A stretch of DNA of 35,106 nucleotides from an uncultured Candidatus Saccharibacteria bacterium (GTDB lineage Bacteria; Patescibacteriota; Saccharimonadia; Saccharimonadales; Saccharimonadaceae), in the NCBI GenBank assembly GCA_937981355.1, contig CALJPD010000021.1, positions 1 to 35,106 of the forward strand. The letters are read 5' to 3'. The notes under the pieces are model-generated. The model worked only from the letters and a program-made list of their open reading frames with translations. It did no database searches and was not told the DNA's origin. Below are positions 1-6,963 of the stretch, piece after piece. Numbering within the stretch: the stretch's first letter is position 1; each line of letters opens with the position of its first letter. The position numbers and the translations under genes were made by a program.

Positions 1-20
1 GCGCACGAGTATCGTGCAGA
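1..20. repeat. Terminal direct repeat, left copy (circular join)
   Basis: The first 20 bases are identical to the last 20 (35087-35106). One tail gene reads in the same frame through both copies, so this is the overlap of a circular assembly, not a physical end seen in the sequence. It contains an imperfect dyad, GCACGA-GTA-TCGTGC, inside coding sequence. Confidence 0.9.
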
Positions 21-337
21 GCGGCAACAGGTGGGATGTTGATTTGGACAATGTCGGGTTTAACGATCGAGTGGTAGACGTTACTTTTGTGCCCAAGGAT
101 GGTGACCGCGAGGAGCTACGTAGCCTCGTATACCGCCTTGTCGTCAAGTCTGAGACGCACGAAGCCGAAAGATCGGTAGATCATCATGTGCAACGCTTAC
201 GCCCCGTAGATGGCACACAGCGCTGGCAGATCGTGTTAGACGGCAACAGGCGTAATAATGGCATATGGCGCGGTAAATTCTACCTGTACGCTGCCGGTAG
301 GGGCTCGCTGAAGATTAATATTTTGACTACAATATAA
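1..337 (+). CDS. Small tail-tip protein, 3' part (continues from 34974)
   Basis: This is the C-terminal part of a protein that starts at 34974 and crosses the circular join. The joined product is about 149 residues. The N-terminal helix is encoded at the right end. This part carries a segment reading SGNRWDVDLDN followed by what look like beta strands, and ends at a TAA before a GAAAGGA ribosome site for the next gene. It is the third of three adjacent genes with the same plan (short coiled helix, a turn with a WD/WQ motif, beta-rich domain), just after the Tal-like protein. I infer a baseplate or receptor-contact role from position; no enzyme motif is visible. Confidence 0.75.
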   Translation, partial: RTSIVQSGNRWDVDLDNVGFNDRVVDVTFVPKDGDREELRSLVYRLVVKSETHEAERSVDHHVQRLRPVDGTQRWQIVLDGNRRNNGIWRGKFYLYAAGRGSLKINILTTI

Positions 338-356
338 ACTGAAAGGATTACACATA

Positions 357-1316
357 ATGACAAGACTTGTATTTAACCGAGACGGAGGCAAGACCGACGA
401 GTACGGCCACATGATTGGCCTTAGCTGGCATATCCAAGGTGATGTGCTTGGTGGCCTCGTAGTGACGCCCACCGACACTCCAGGCATGTCTGTGAAAGTA
501 GACAGCGGCATTGCAGCCTTACCACGTAACAGCGGCGGCAAGATGTACCGTATTTACTGTGGACTAGACGCACCAGAGACCCTAACTATACCAACCGCTA
601 ACACGAGCAACCCACGTATCGACACCGTGGTGCTTTATGTTGACATGAAGGTAACGCCAACAACCGGCGTGACTAACAACAGCAACAACATGTGCAAGCT
701 CATGGTTGTGCAGGGCGCGCCATCAAGCAACCCACAAGGGGCGAGCGAGAGCCAAATACAGTCTGCCGTGGGCGCTGGCAACCCATTTATCGGACTGTCC
801 AAGGTGCGGGTGGACGCTGGAGTTACGCAGATTACCTTTAATAAGTGTGTCGACATTAGAGACTTTGCATCACCTGGCTTTGTTGACGGCCGTTTTATGA
901 AAGATAAATCAATCAACTTTAAGGGCTATGGCGATAGCAGTATCGGACGCAATGCTATAGATTGGACACAATTCAATGAGAATAAGTACTCCACAAGCGA
1001 AATTAACACCAACAAAACCTTTATCGACGGCAAGCCAATCTACCGCAAAGTGTTCAGATTTAACACAACTGGCAATGGACAAGAAAACGGTTTTGCCGAC
1101 GGTACATTTGCTATGGTGGATAGCCTCATTAATTTTGATGCTGTTCTTAACATGGCTAATGGTGAGCGCTATCCGAACGGTTACACCAACCCGGCAGCCC
1201 CGAACTTGCAGTACTTTCAAGCAAAACTCGCAGTTTATAACGGTGTGCAACAACTCCGTTACAACACCCGGTCGGATGGCACAGCCCTAGTGATTATGGA
1301 GTACACGAAGCGATGA
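357..1316 (+). CDS. Baseplate/upper tail fibre protein
   Basis: A 319-residue protein with ribosome site GAAAGGA 8-10 bases before the ATG. The N-terminal 160 residues resemble the beta-rich modules of phage baseplate or fibre proteins, including the segment NPRIDTVVLYVD typical of that group. The rest is Asn/Tyr-rich and beta-strand-like with no visible catalytic motif. It follows the three small tail-tip proteins, and its stop overlaps the start of the next gene by four bases. The likely role is the distal tail or receptor-binding apparatus. The family assignment rests on this motif and on position, so the exact role is uncertain. Confidence 0.6.
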   Translation: MTRLVFNRDGGKTDEYGHMIGLSWHIQGDVLGGLVVTPTDTPGMSVKVDSGIAALPRNSGGKMYRIYCGLDAPETLTIPTANTSNPRIDTVVLYVDMKVTPTTGVTNNSNNMCKLMVVQGAPSSNPQGASESQIQSAVGAGNPFIGLSKVRVDAGVTQITFNKCVDIRDFASPGFVDGRFMKDKSINFKGYGDSSIGRNAIDWTQFNENKYSTSEINTNKTFIDGKPIYRKVFRFNTTGNGQENGFADGTFAMVDSLINFDAVLNMANGERYPNGYTNPAAPNLQYFQAKLAVYNGVQQLRYNTRSDGTALVIMEYTKR

Positions 1317-1618
1317 GCGAACTAACGCCAATGAATAAGTACGAGGTTAAAGAGGCTATAGACGACGCTATACAGAAGCACGAGGCACGCAAAGAGGGTA
1401 GCTTTGTGCCAATCTACGCACTCGACCTGTACAAAAAGGACATTGAGGCACAGATACGCGAACTAGACGGTGAGATTAAAGACTTGAAAGCTGACGCAGC
1501 AGACGCAAGAGACCGTAACCGCTGGCTGTTTCGTCTCGTAGTCGGGGCTGTGATCACCTCATTTATTCCTATCGCTATTGCATTGCTGAGCAGGGGAAGC
1601 GGGGGATTGCTACGATGA
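1313..1618 (+). CDS. Coiled-coil single-TM protein, lysis cassette
   Basis: A 101-residue protein with a charged coiled-coil region (about residues 40-68, rich in Asp, Lys, Glu) followed by one hydrophobic segment (about 71-93) and a short basic tail. This topology resembles XhlA-type haemolysin/holin-accessory proteins of phages of Gram-positive hosts. It overlaps its neighbours by 4 bases on both sides (ATGA junctions), so it is translated together with the fibre gene and the collagen-like gene. I infer a membrane role in lysis or in anchoring; no sequence motif is decisive. Confidence 0.55.
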   Translation: MSELTPMNKYEVKEAIDDAIQKHEARKEGSFVPIYALDLYKKDIEAQIRELDGEIKDLKADAADARDRNRWLFRLVVGAVITSFIPIAIALLSRGSGGLLR

Positions 1619-2343
1619 GCAAGGTACGACACGCCGTAGAGTGGTTGAAAAGAGATAAGCTACTTAAAGCGTTATCAGTGGCTATGATATTTAGTCTAGC
1701 TTTTAGTGGCTACACTCTTTTTAAGAGCCTTACACTCCAGCCTGGCCAGTCTGTCACTATAAGTGGTGGTGCGAAGGTAGAAAAGCCAGTAACTAGCATC
1801 ACTAACGCCCAAGTAGATAAAAACGGCAATCTAGTCGTCTACTACTCCGACGGCGAAGCTCGCAATGTCGGTTCGGTTATCGGAACGTCTGGTAAAGACG
1901 GAGCAGACGGTAGAGCACCAACCGCTACAGAAATTGCTGTGGCGGTTAAAGCCTACTGTATTACCAATCAGTGTTCGGAGTCGCCCACTAGCGCACAAGT
2001 GTCCACTGCTGTAGCATCATATTGTGCGAGTGGGAATTGTAAGGGGAGTGACGGTAAAAACGCATCTGACGAGCAGGTAGCCGCAGCTGTGGCGCGATAC
2101 TGTGCGAACGGCAAGTGTAAAGGTGAGACTGGAGCTACCGGAGCGACTGGCGCAGTAGGCTTGAGCGGACTAAACGGGGTGAACGGCGCAGATGGCCAAA
2201 GCCCCGTGTTAGCTTGTGTGGATGTTAAAGATAACTCTGGCAATCAAACATCATGGATTGCCTGGAAATATCCAAGCGAGCAGAATAGCGCGTATAGGCG
2301 TTTATACAAAATCGACCACCAACCTAATTGCATAACAATTTAA
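1615..2343 (+). CDS. Membrane-anchored collagen-like protein with Cys repeats
   Basis: A 242-residue protein. A basic N-terminus is followed by a hydrophobic segment (about 20-37) that would anchor it in the membrane with the rest outside. After a beta-like region there are three copies of a helix ending YC-x4-C (Cys 115/120, 137/142, 163/168), each with a preceding V..AV..Y pattern, then nine uninterrupted Gly-X-Y triplets (about 170-196) and a C-terminal domain containing Cys201. Similar YC-x4-C plus collagen modules occur in actinophage minor tail proteins. Here the gene sits between a coiled-coil TM protein and the holin candidate, and a membrane anchor is unusual for a tail fibre. Function unknown. 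Confidence 0.6.
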   Translation: MSKVRHAVEWLKRDKLLKALSVAMIFSLAFSGYTLFKSLTLQPGQSVTISGGAKVEKPVTSITNAQVDKNGNLVVYYSDGEARNVGSVIGTSGKDGADGRAPTATEIAVAVKAYCITNQCSESPTSAQVSTAVASYCASGNCKGSDGKNASDEQVAAAVARYCANGKCKGETGATGATGAVGLSGLNGVNGADGQSPVLACVDVKDNSGNQTSWIAWKYPSEQNSAYRRLYKIDHQPNCITI

Positions 2344-2360
2344 TTAAATGGAGGTTTGCA

Positions 2361-2627
2361 ATGGAATTTGCAAAACAACTACTTAACAAACACACTAAAC
2401 TTGGCCGCGCAGTCCGTACTGGCCTACAAGTCGTACTCGCTGTATTGACCGCAGCACTTGGCTTGCTGGCTGTACCTGGGCTTGAGAAGCAACTTTTTGA
2501 CCTTGGTTTTCTGCCGAGCATGGGCCTGTTTGCTACCTGGAGCGGTGCGATTAGCTACGCCTGGAACGCAGCAGAGGGCCTGTACAAAGCTTTTTACGCT
2601 GATGACGAGAGCACGGAGGCTAAATAA
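2361..2627 (+). CDS. Holin candidate, two TM segments
   Basis: An 88-residue protein with two hydrophobic segments (about 17-35 and 43-65) and a charged C-terminus, the size and topology of a class II holin. I chose the ATG at 2361 because a GGAGG lies at 2350-2354 with good spacing; an upstream in-frame ATG at 2328 has no such site and overlaps the preceding gene. Its stop overlaps the endolysin start as TAATG, the usual holin-endolysin arrangement. The family is not identified by sequence; the call rests on topology and position. Confidence 0.6.
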   Translation: MEFAKQLLNKHTKLGRAVRTGLQVVLAVLTAALGLLAVPGLEKQLFDLGFLPSMGLFATWSGAISYAWNAAEGLYKAFYADDESTEAK

Positions 2628-3739
2628 TGGCAGTAGATGCAAACGCACAAGACTGGGCAAGCAAGCGCATTGGCATCTTTTTCCCTGCTGGGCTGTCTGA
2701 TAACACCGAAGGTGTGCTAACTGGGCAGTGTGTTAGCCTCATTAAGTGGTTTTTGGCTGAGATGTGCGAGAACGTACCACGGCCATTTGCCGCTCGTGGT
2801 GATGCTAAAGACTTTGGCAACACTCTCGTGGCACAGGGTATCGCTGATCGTGTCGGCGACCTGAAGCGTGGCGATATTATCGTCTGGCCATACGACGGTG
2901 GTGGCTACGGCCATATTGGTGTTTACATGGGCGATGGCACTGTGTTTGAGGAAAATGTAAGTGCTAGCGGCCAGCGCACTGCTGATTATGGTGTAGGCAC
3001 CGTCTATAGTGCTAATGTCTCGCCAATCGACGCACCTTGGCGTATTGGTGGCTACAACATTTACCGTGTCCGTAGCTATGTTGAGAACATTGTGCGCACC
3101 CGTGACCGCAGCGATGAGATAAATTACCTTAACGGTTTGTACCACAGGGTACTTGGCCGTGACGTAGACGAAGGCGCAAAGAGCCACTACCTTAAGCAGA
3201 TTGACGCCGGGTGGAATTGGCAGCAGATCGAAGAGGACTTGGCCAACTCACAGGAAGGCCGCATTGTGCGCCAACGCCGCGAAGAGGAGGCCGAGGCCGG
3301 CCGCAAAGCTATCCAAAGCCAGATCGATGAGATTAACCGTATCTACCAGCGCGTATTAGGCCGCGAGGCGGACGAGGAAGGCTTAAAGCACTACCGAGGG
3401 CAGATTGCTCAAGGTTGGGACTACGGCGCAATTGAGCGCGATTTGCTGGCCTCTGAGGAGTACCGACAGCGCCAAGAGGCTGTGACCCGAGCAGCTCACG
3501 AGGCAGAAGCCCGTGCAGAAGCAGAAGCGAAAGCTAAAGCCGCAGAAGAGGCAAAGACCGCAGAAGCCGAGCGCCAAAACCGTGCCGCTATTCCTGAGCC
3601 TGAAACGCCAGAGACTCCAGCCGAGCCAGAAGCTAAAGAGGACGACAAAGCAGACGAAGACCACAAGATGCTTGTATCGATTCATAGTATGGTGCAATGG
3701 CTTGTAAACGCTATCCGTTCTATATTCCATATTAAGTAG
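2627..3739 (+). CDS. CHAP endolysin with two DUF4214-type repeats
   Basis: A 370-residue lysin. Residues 20-140 form a CHAP amidase/endopeptidase domain: Cys35 in GQCVSLIKWF, His96 in YGHIGVY and an acidic/Asn partner near 109-110 in FEENV. Two repeats of about 50 residues follow (about 161-215 and 233-285), each with the YxRVLGRxxDxxxxxxY signature of DUF4214, a family found in extracellular proteins. An Ala/Glu/Pro-rich linker (about 290-345) leads to an amphipathic hydrophobic C-terminal helix. It should cut host peptidoglycan at lysis. No signal peptide is seen, so it probably depends on the upstream holin. It is the last gene of the rightward transcript. Confidence 0.85.
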   Translation: MAVDANAQDWASKRIGIFFPAGLSDNTEGVLTGQCVSLIKWFLAEMCENVPRPFAARGDAKDFGNTLVAQGIADRVGDLKRGDIIVWPYDGGGYGHIGVYMGDGTVFEENVSASGQRTADYGVGTVYSANVSPIDAPWRIGGYNIYRVRSYVENIVRTRDRSDEINYLNGLYHRVLGRDVDEGAKSHYLKQIDAGWNWQQIEEDLANSQEGRIVRQRREEEAEAGRKAIQSQIDEINRIYQRVLGREADEEGLKHYRGQIAQGWDYGAIERDLLASEEYRQRQEAVTRAAHEAEARAEAEAKAKAAEEAKTAEAERQNRAAIPEPETPETPAEPEAKEDDKADEDHKMLVSIHSMVQWLVNAIRSIFHIK

Positions 3740-3769
3740 TTGTGTATATCACACTGCCATTGGTAAAAT
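3740..3769 (+). promoter_or_regulatory. Candidate promoter for junction RNA 1
   Basis: TTGTGT at 3740-3745, an 18-base spacer, then TAAAAT at 3764-3769, starting right at the endolysin stop. Transcription would enter a stretch with no gene and end at the terminator at 3854-3890. The -35 is weak. Confidence 0.4.
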
Positions 3770-3775
3770 AGAGGT

Positions 3776-3890
3776 ACGACGTTTGAGTTATTCGCCCCCC
3801 TATGGGTACGTCGCAGTCCTGGTTGTCTCGTCCTTTCTCCAATCAGGCAACATGCCCCGCCGTTTTGTTGTGTTTCCGGCGGGGCTTTCT
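3776..3890 (+). ncRNA. Candidate structured small RNA 1
   Basis: About 115 bases between a candidate promoter and a strong terminator, with no start codon preceded by a ribosome site. A stem CGACG (3777-3781) with CGTCG (3809-3813) encloses an inner CCC/GGG pairing, followed by an unpaired CU-rich stretch and the terminator hairpin. The opening resembles the phage operator core (ACGACGTT) but differs from it at two positions. It could also be just a 3' tail of the late transcript. Confidence 0.35.
3854..3890 (+). terminator. Rho-independent terminator after endolysin
   Basis: A nine-base perfect stem, GCCCCGCCG (3854-3862) with CGGCGGGGC (3877-3885), 14-base loop, then TTTCT. It ends the rightward late transcript and candidate RNA 1. 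Confidence 0.85.
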
Positions 3891-3891
3891 A

Positions 3892-3919
3892 TTGATTCGA
3901 AATGATCATGTGCTATAAT
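3892..3919 (+). promoter_or_regulatory. Candidate promoter for junction RNA 2
   Basis: TTGATT at 3892-3897, 16-base spacer, consensus TATAAT at 3914-3919, immediately downstream of the late terminator. There is no open reading frame between it and the next terminator, so it would drive a short non-coding RNA. Confidence 0.55.
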
Positions 3920-3925
3920 TGAGCT

Positions 3926-4024
3926 AGTGGAGGGTTTCGGCCTTCCAAGTACCTTGGTTTCCACAACCACTTTACCCTCTTTTCAACCCCTGCTGATGTA
4001 GAAGACAGCAGGGGTTTCCCATTT
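3926..4024 (+). ncRNA. Candidate structured small RNA 2
   Basis: About 90-100 bases from the expected start of the 3892-3919 promoter to a terminator. Pairings visible by eye are GGAGGG (3929-3934) with CCTTCC (3941-3946) and CCAAG (3945-3949) with CTTGG (3953-3957). Competing outer pairings are GTGGA/TCCAC (3927-3931/3960-3964) and GAGGGT/ACCCTC (3930-3935/3974-3979). A perfect terminator stem follows. It is not a tRNA. The mutually exclusive stems suggest a folded regulatory RNA; its target is unknown. Confidence 0.5.
3986..4020. terminator. Terminator at convergent junction
   Basis: A ten-base perfect stem, ACCCCTGCTG (3986-3995) with CAGCAGGGGT (4006-4015), between the rightward RNA and the stop of the leftward gene at 4026. 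T-runs on either side are short, so it may work weakly in both directions. Confidence 0.65.
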
Positions 4025-4025
4025 T

Positions 4026-4262
4026 CTAGCTTCTGATAATGGTAAAATGTTCTTCTGTGTCCACGTATACCGTGGCTTTATTTATATGGTGCTCGTCCAT
4101 TTCGGCCTCTATCTGCTTGGCAGCGTCGCTGTAGTCGTACATATCGACAATCTCGCCCTCCGACCTGAAATAAAGCACGCCGTCTTTGTCTTCTACATGT
4201 GCATAGTGTATAAAACGCGACGTATACAGCACGCCATAGCGCAGTTGTTCTTTGATAGTCAA
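4026..4262 (-). CDS. Small hypothetical protein, last leftward gene
   Basis: A 78-residue acidic soluble protein of unknown function, alternating beta-strand and helix. The start is a TTG at 4262 with AAAGGA about nine bases upstream; no better ATG is available. It has its own operator-type promoter at 4298-4326, separated from the ERF operon by a terminator, so it is controlled as a single-gene unit. It converges on the rightward transcript. No family recognised. Confidence 0.65.
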   Translation of the reverse strand: MTIKEQLRYGVLYTSRFIHYAHVEDKDGVLYFRSEGEIVDMYDYSDAAKQIEAEMDEHHINKATVYVDTEEHFTIIRS

Positions 4263-4297
4263 AGCTATATATCCTTTCTGTTTACCTTTATGTTTCT

Positions 4298-4326
4298 ATA
4301 GTACGCTAGCGTCGTGCATAATACAA
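4298..4326 (-). promoter_or_regulatory. Promoter with operator in spacer (site A)
   Basis: On the minus strand: TTGTAT (4326-4321), 17-base spacer, TACTAT (4303-4298). The spacer begins directly after the -35 with TATGCACGACG, the shared phage element (last two bases CT instead of TT). It drives the gene ending at 4026. Confidence 0.8.
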
Positions 4327-4376
4327 TAGAAAAAGCCGACATTATTGCCGGCTTTATTCGTTACCTGTGGAAAACT
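4309..4376. repeat. Duplicated promoter/terminator cassette, copy 1
   Basis: About 66 bases containing the operator, the -35, a terminator hairpin and the sequence CTGTGGAAAACT. A diverged copy of the same length and order lies at 9772-9837; most positions agree, with compensating substitutions in the hairpin arms (AAAGCCG/CGGCTTT here, AAATACCG/CGGTATTT there). Confidence 0.8.
4331..4355 (-). terminator. Terminator of ERF operon
   Basis: On the minus strand AAAGCCG (4355-4349) pairs with CGGCTTT (4338-4332), followed by TTTCT. It lies just after the stop at 4375 and just before the -35 of the next promoter. Confidence 0.75.
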
Positions 4377-4560
4377 ACAGATATGCTTTTACGAGTAGAT
4401 ATGTAGTAATGGCTACGATAATAACGCCGATAGCGTTACCTATTGCCTCGCCTTTTGATTCTGCTTTTAGAATCTTGAATGTATAGGTTACACCGGTGAA
4501 TGTAGCACAGATGAGATAAAACCATACAAACAGTTTTACAAAATCAATTGTGATAGTCAT
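4375..4560 (-). CDS. Small membrane protein, two TM segments
   Basis: A 61-residue hydrophobic protein with two predicted membrane helices (about 7-27 and 40-59) joined by a short charged loop containing KAESKGE. Its ATG overlaps the stop of the preceding gene as TAATG, so translation is coupled. It is the last gene of the ERF operon and is followed by a terminator. It could be a superinfection-exclusion or other host-membrane factor; nothing in the sequence decides this. Confidence 0.6.
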   Translation of the reverse strand: MTITIDFVKLFVWFYLICATFTGVTYTFKILKAESKGEAIGNAIGVIIVAITTYLLVKAYL

Positions 4561-4880
4561 TATATTTTCTCCGAGTAATTACCGTGATATGATGCTTTTT
4601 TATTTGTGTATCCAAGCGCCGCAAGGACGTGCCGGCCAAGATAGTGTAAATACCGTACAGCGCCGTCTGACGCGTCCTGGCTCGTCTCGTAAGGCCGTGT
4701 GGAGTGTGAAAGCTCCAGCGAGCCATCATACACCACCCAACCCCATTTGCCATCTTTAAACTGCTTTATTTGGACTTTCACATTACTTTGCGGCGGCTTA
4801 ACGTTAGTAGCAGAGAGGGGGCTGGTATACATACTTAATACCCGCTTTGCCATATCCGCACACTGTCTGTTGTCTACCAT
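4560..4880 (-). CDS. Hypothetical protein of the ERF operon
   Basis: A 106-residue soluble protein of unknown function. The central part (KVQIKQFKDGKWGWVVYDG) looks like a short beta sheet, and a helical C-terminus follows. GGAG lies eight bases before the ATG, overlapping the ERF stop region; the downstream junction is TAATG. Position in the annealing-protein operon suggests an accessory DNA-metabolism role, but this is inference only. Confidence 0.6.
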   Translation of the reverse strand: MVDNRQCADMAKRVLSMYTSPLSATNVKPPQSNVKVQIKQFKDGKWGWVVYDGSLELSHSTRPYETSQDASDGAVRYLHYLGRHVLAALGYTNKKASYHGNYSEKI

Positions 4881-4882
4881 TC

Positions 4883-5629
4883 TTAAAACTCCGGTATGTT
4901 GTCAAAGTCAACTGGCCCATCAAATTCATCTGGCGTTGGTTGTTCTGGTTTTTTATCGATTGATGCTAGCAACTGCTCGAGCGTAGCCCCTTCGATTCGG
5001 TTTGCTACCTCTTTTAGCTTTACCACAGTTACCTTGCTTGGGTCGAGCACAGCACCCTTGCCGCCAATAGCAGCACCAAGGATAGCTTTGCGGTCTTCAT
5101 CGCTCGTCACACCCTTTGCGGCGAGTCGCTTACTCACTGCTACAATCTGGCGTACGCTAGCTATCGCCGGCTTTTGCTGCTTTGCCGCAACCTCTGGCGT
5201 CTGGCTGTCCGGGTCTTCGTCGCCCTTGCTACTAATATTGAATTGGCGCATCAAGTAGTACTTAACCGCTGCTGTTGCTGCCTTATTGGTAGCCTTATCG
5301 CCATAGTCTGCTGCCTCACCCTGCCATTTAACGACAAAACGATCATCTGGCTTGTCGGCGTTTACCACTGTAAATTCAAAGTGACATACAGTGCTCACGC
5401 CAGAACTTCCACGGTTGGTTGTGATGGCGCTACGCTCCTGCTCGACCATGCTTGGAATGAGCACGACACCGTACTTACTGAAAAGCTCACGGAACTTACC
5501 AGCGATGGTTTCGTACTCGATATATTTATACTTTTGCTGTTGGTTGTTACCATCTTTGGCAATAACCCCAATCTCGCCAGTTATCTTGGCAAGCTTCTGG
5601 TAAAGGTTTAGCTGTTGTGTTTCAGCCAT
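4883..5629 (-). CDS. ERF-family single-strand annealing protein
   Basis: A 248-residue protein matching the ERF/Sak-type recombinase family, which anneals complementary single strands in phage recombination and replication. The N-terminal half (1-140) has the family pattern of a YxYxxYExI segment (33-42) followed by a GEAADYGDKATNKAATAA segment (104-121) and KYYLMRQF. A variable linker leads to an acidic C-terminus ending FDNIPEF, similar to the SSB tip encoded at 18802. GAAAGGA precedes the ATG, and an operator-type promoter lies at 5661-5689. It heads a three-gene operon, and the VRR-NUC nuclease gene is just upstream. Confidence 0.85.
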   Translation of the reverse strand: MAETQQLNLYQKLAKITGEIGVIAKDGNNQQQKYKYIEYETIAGKFRELFSKYGVVLIPSMVEQERSAITTNRGSSGVSTVCHFEFTVVNADKPDDRFVVKWQGEAADYGDKATNKAATAAVKYYLMRQFNISSKGDEDPDSQTPEVAAKQQKPAIASVRQIVAVSKRLAAKGVTSDEDRKAILGAAIGGKGAVLDPSKVTVVKLKEVANRIEGATLEQLLASIDKKPEQPTPDEFDGPVDFDNIPEF

Positions 5630-5660
5630 ATCTTGTCCTTTCGTTTTATATTACGTTTCT

Positions 5661-5689
5661 ATTGTATATCAACGTCGTGCATAAGTCAA
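5661..5689 (-). promoter_or_regulatory. Promoter with operator in spacer (site B)
   Basis: Minus strand: TTGACT (5689-5684), 17-base spacer, TACAAT (5666-5661). The spacer starts with the full element TATGCACGACGTT directly after the -35. It drives the ERF operon. Confidence 0.85.
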
Positions 5690-5692
5690 GCA

Positions 5693-5718
5693 AAATGGCT
5701 GGTTTTATTCAGCCATTT
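5693..5718 (-). terminator. Terminator of the early leftward operon
   Basis: AAATGGCTG (5718-5710) pairs with CAGCCATTT (5701-5693) on the minus strand, followed by TTTTGCTT. The stem includes the stop codon of the 63-residue gene and lies four bases from the -35 of the ERF promoter. Confidence 0.7.
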
Positions 5719-5896
5719 GCTCGATCCATTCCGGCAGCGGCTCATTTTTATGCCACCGCTTCCATGCCGCAATCGTCGCCTTTTTTGTGTTCATTTTGTA
5801 TCGTTTTTGTGATTGTTTTGATTTTTGTGCTATCTTTTTGTAATAGTTCGGGTCACTATCTAGCAGCTTTTTGGCTCGCTTCTGCCCTGGCGTCAT
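5705..5896 (-). CDS. Small basic protein
   Basis: A 63-residue Lys/Arg-rich protein, mostly helical, with a C-terminal Trp-containing acidic segment (WIEQMAE). A very strong GAGGAGGTG lies five bases before the ATG, and the start overlaps the nuclease stop as TAATG. The charge suggests nucleic-acid binding. It is the final gene of the long leftward operon and ends inside a terminator. No family recognised. Confidence 0.65.
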   Translation of the reverse strand: MTPGQKRAKKLLDSDPNYYKKIAQKSKQSQKRYKMNTKKATIAAWKRWHKNEPLPEWIEQMAE

Positions 5897-6435
5897 TAAA
5901 ACACCTCCTCATTATTGTTAGTGTCTATTTTGTAGTTTTCAAATACCGCCTCATACTCTTGCACTAGTTCAAACCGATGCTTGGTATGTATACCCCCTGA
6001 CAGATATTTATCAACAATGCCGGCCGCCTCATCGTAGCCACAGGCAAAGGTGGCGTAGTAGCCGCGTTTGAGTAGCTCCAGCAGCATAGCCGCCTGCTCT
6101 TCGTAGTGCCTGTTTGCCCAGTCGCCAGCCTTACGTACCTTATAGTCGCCCTCTCGCACTTTGCTGCCGCTTCTGCGGGCGTACAAATGCACATCCTCGC
6201 GCTTTAGCTCGATGAGGAGGCCGTGTAGCCCGTTCACAGGCTCTAGTATCGTTAAGTCTGGATAACCACGCCCACTCTGTAGCCGTTTGTTTTGCGCTGA
6301 CTGTCCAATAGTCATTTTAAGGCCAGCCGCATAGTCTGTGTGGAATACCGCAAACGGCCATTTAATCTTTATGTGGTCTGCTACTCGTGCGTGTATGCTC
6401 GCCTCTGCTTTTGCGCTTTTTGGCCTTCTCTGCAT
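5896..6435 (-). CDS. VRR-NUC domain nuclease
   Basis: A 179-residue PD-(D/E)xK nuclease. The active site is visible as PD at 59-60 (GYPDLTIL) and E76-x-K78 (LLIELK), preceded by a Gln/Lys-containing region (44-56) and followed by an FACGYDEAAGIVDKYL helix typical of VRR-NUC proteins. Phage members act on branched or flap DNA in recombination and replication, which fits its place beside the ERF gene. The ATG at 6435 has GGAG four bases upstream. A 58-residue gene overlaps its 5' end in another frame. Confidence 0.8.
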   Translation of the reverse strand: MQRRPKSAKAEASIHARVADHIKIKWPFAVFHTDYAAGLKMTIGQSAQNKRLQSGRGYPDLTILEPVNGLHGLLIELKREDVHLYARRSGSKVREGDYKVRKAGDWANRHYEEQAAMLLELLKRGYYATFACGYDEAAGIVDKYLSGGIHTKHRFELVQEYEAVFENYKIDTNNNEEVF

Positions 6436-6538
6436 AGCTCTCCATTTCCTCTAGAATATATCTAGGCTTAAGGTTACTTGGTAGTTTTTTCCAGTTCAGT
6501 GACTGTTTGATACGCTTTTTAAATAGTCGTAGATGCAT
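6362..6538 (-). CDS. Small basic protein overlapping nuclease start
   Basis: A 58-residue reading frame filling an otherwise empty 100-base gap. Its ATG overlaps the upstream stop as TAATG, and it runs 74 bases into the nuclease gene in a different frame. The product is strongly basic (MHLRLFKKRIKQSLNW at the start, KKRKS near the end). The junction type matches its neighbours, which supports translation, but the long overlap is unusual and no family is recognised. Confidence 0.45.
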   Translation of the reverse strand: MHLRLFKKRIKQSLNWKKLPSNLKPRYILEEMESYAEKAKKRKSRGEHTRTSSRPHKD

Positions 6539-6963
6539 TACAGTTTCTCCAGTTTAAACACGCTCGTGTAGTTCTCTACATACTTGGCGTCGTTTAGCTC
6601 TTTAATCTCCTCGTCGCTTAATACACCAGACTCTTTAAGCTCTTTTACGAGCTTGTCTGCCGCCTTCACGTCAACCACTCCGATAGAGTCCATAGCGTCC
6701 TCATCCAGATACTTTTTGAGAGTTGGCTTGTGATACACATACTTACTGGCCCGACTGAAGAACTTAAATGTGTAACCGTTGCCGGCGTCCAGCTCTTCGT
6801 CGTCTCCCATCCGCACCAGCATATCCTCTTTGATATGCTGCTTCATCCTACGAGCCATTGCCTCCATCTGTGTTAAATATTCATAAGCGATGGCAGCAGA
6901 CTCTGGTGTGCTAGCGTCTAGTTCACACAGCTCGCCAGTGGCTTTGTTCACGTCTTGGATCAT
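6538..6963 (-). CDS. Hypothetical protein of the early operon
   Basis: A 141-residue acidic protein. An N-terminal helical region (about 20-50, Met/Ala/Arg-rich) is followed by a short beta-like part (YTFKFFSRASKYVYHK) and a helical C-terminus (KAADKLVKELKESG). The layout resembles small phage recombination-cluster proteins such as host-nuclease inhibitors, but I see no diagnostic motif. The ATG directly follows the upstream stop (TAAATG), and the downstream junction is TAATG. Confidence 0.6.
   Translation of the reverse strand: MIQDVNKATGELCELDASTPESAAIAYEYLTQMEAMARRMKQHIKEDMLVRMGDDEELDAGNGYTFKFFSRASKYVYHKPTLKKYLDEDAMDSIGVVDVKAADKLVKELKESGVLSDEEIKELNDAKYVENYTSVFKLEKL

Noticed and set aside
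1..20. Packaging cos end or attachment site because of the dyad at the contig ends
   Set aside because: The repeat is explained by a circular assembly overlap inside an intact tail gene; nothing shows a physical terminus.
3926..4024. tRNA gene in the junction region
   Set aside because: No T-arm consensus, anticodon stem or CCA-type acceptor pairing; the folds are simple hairpins.
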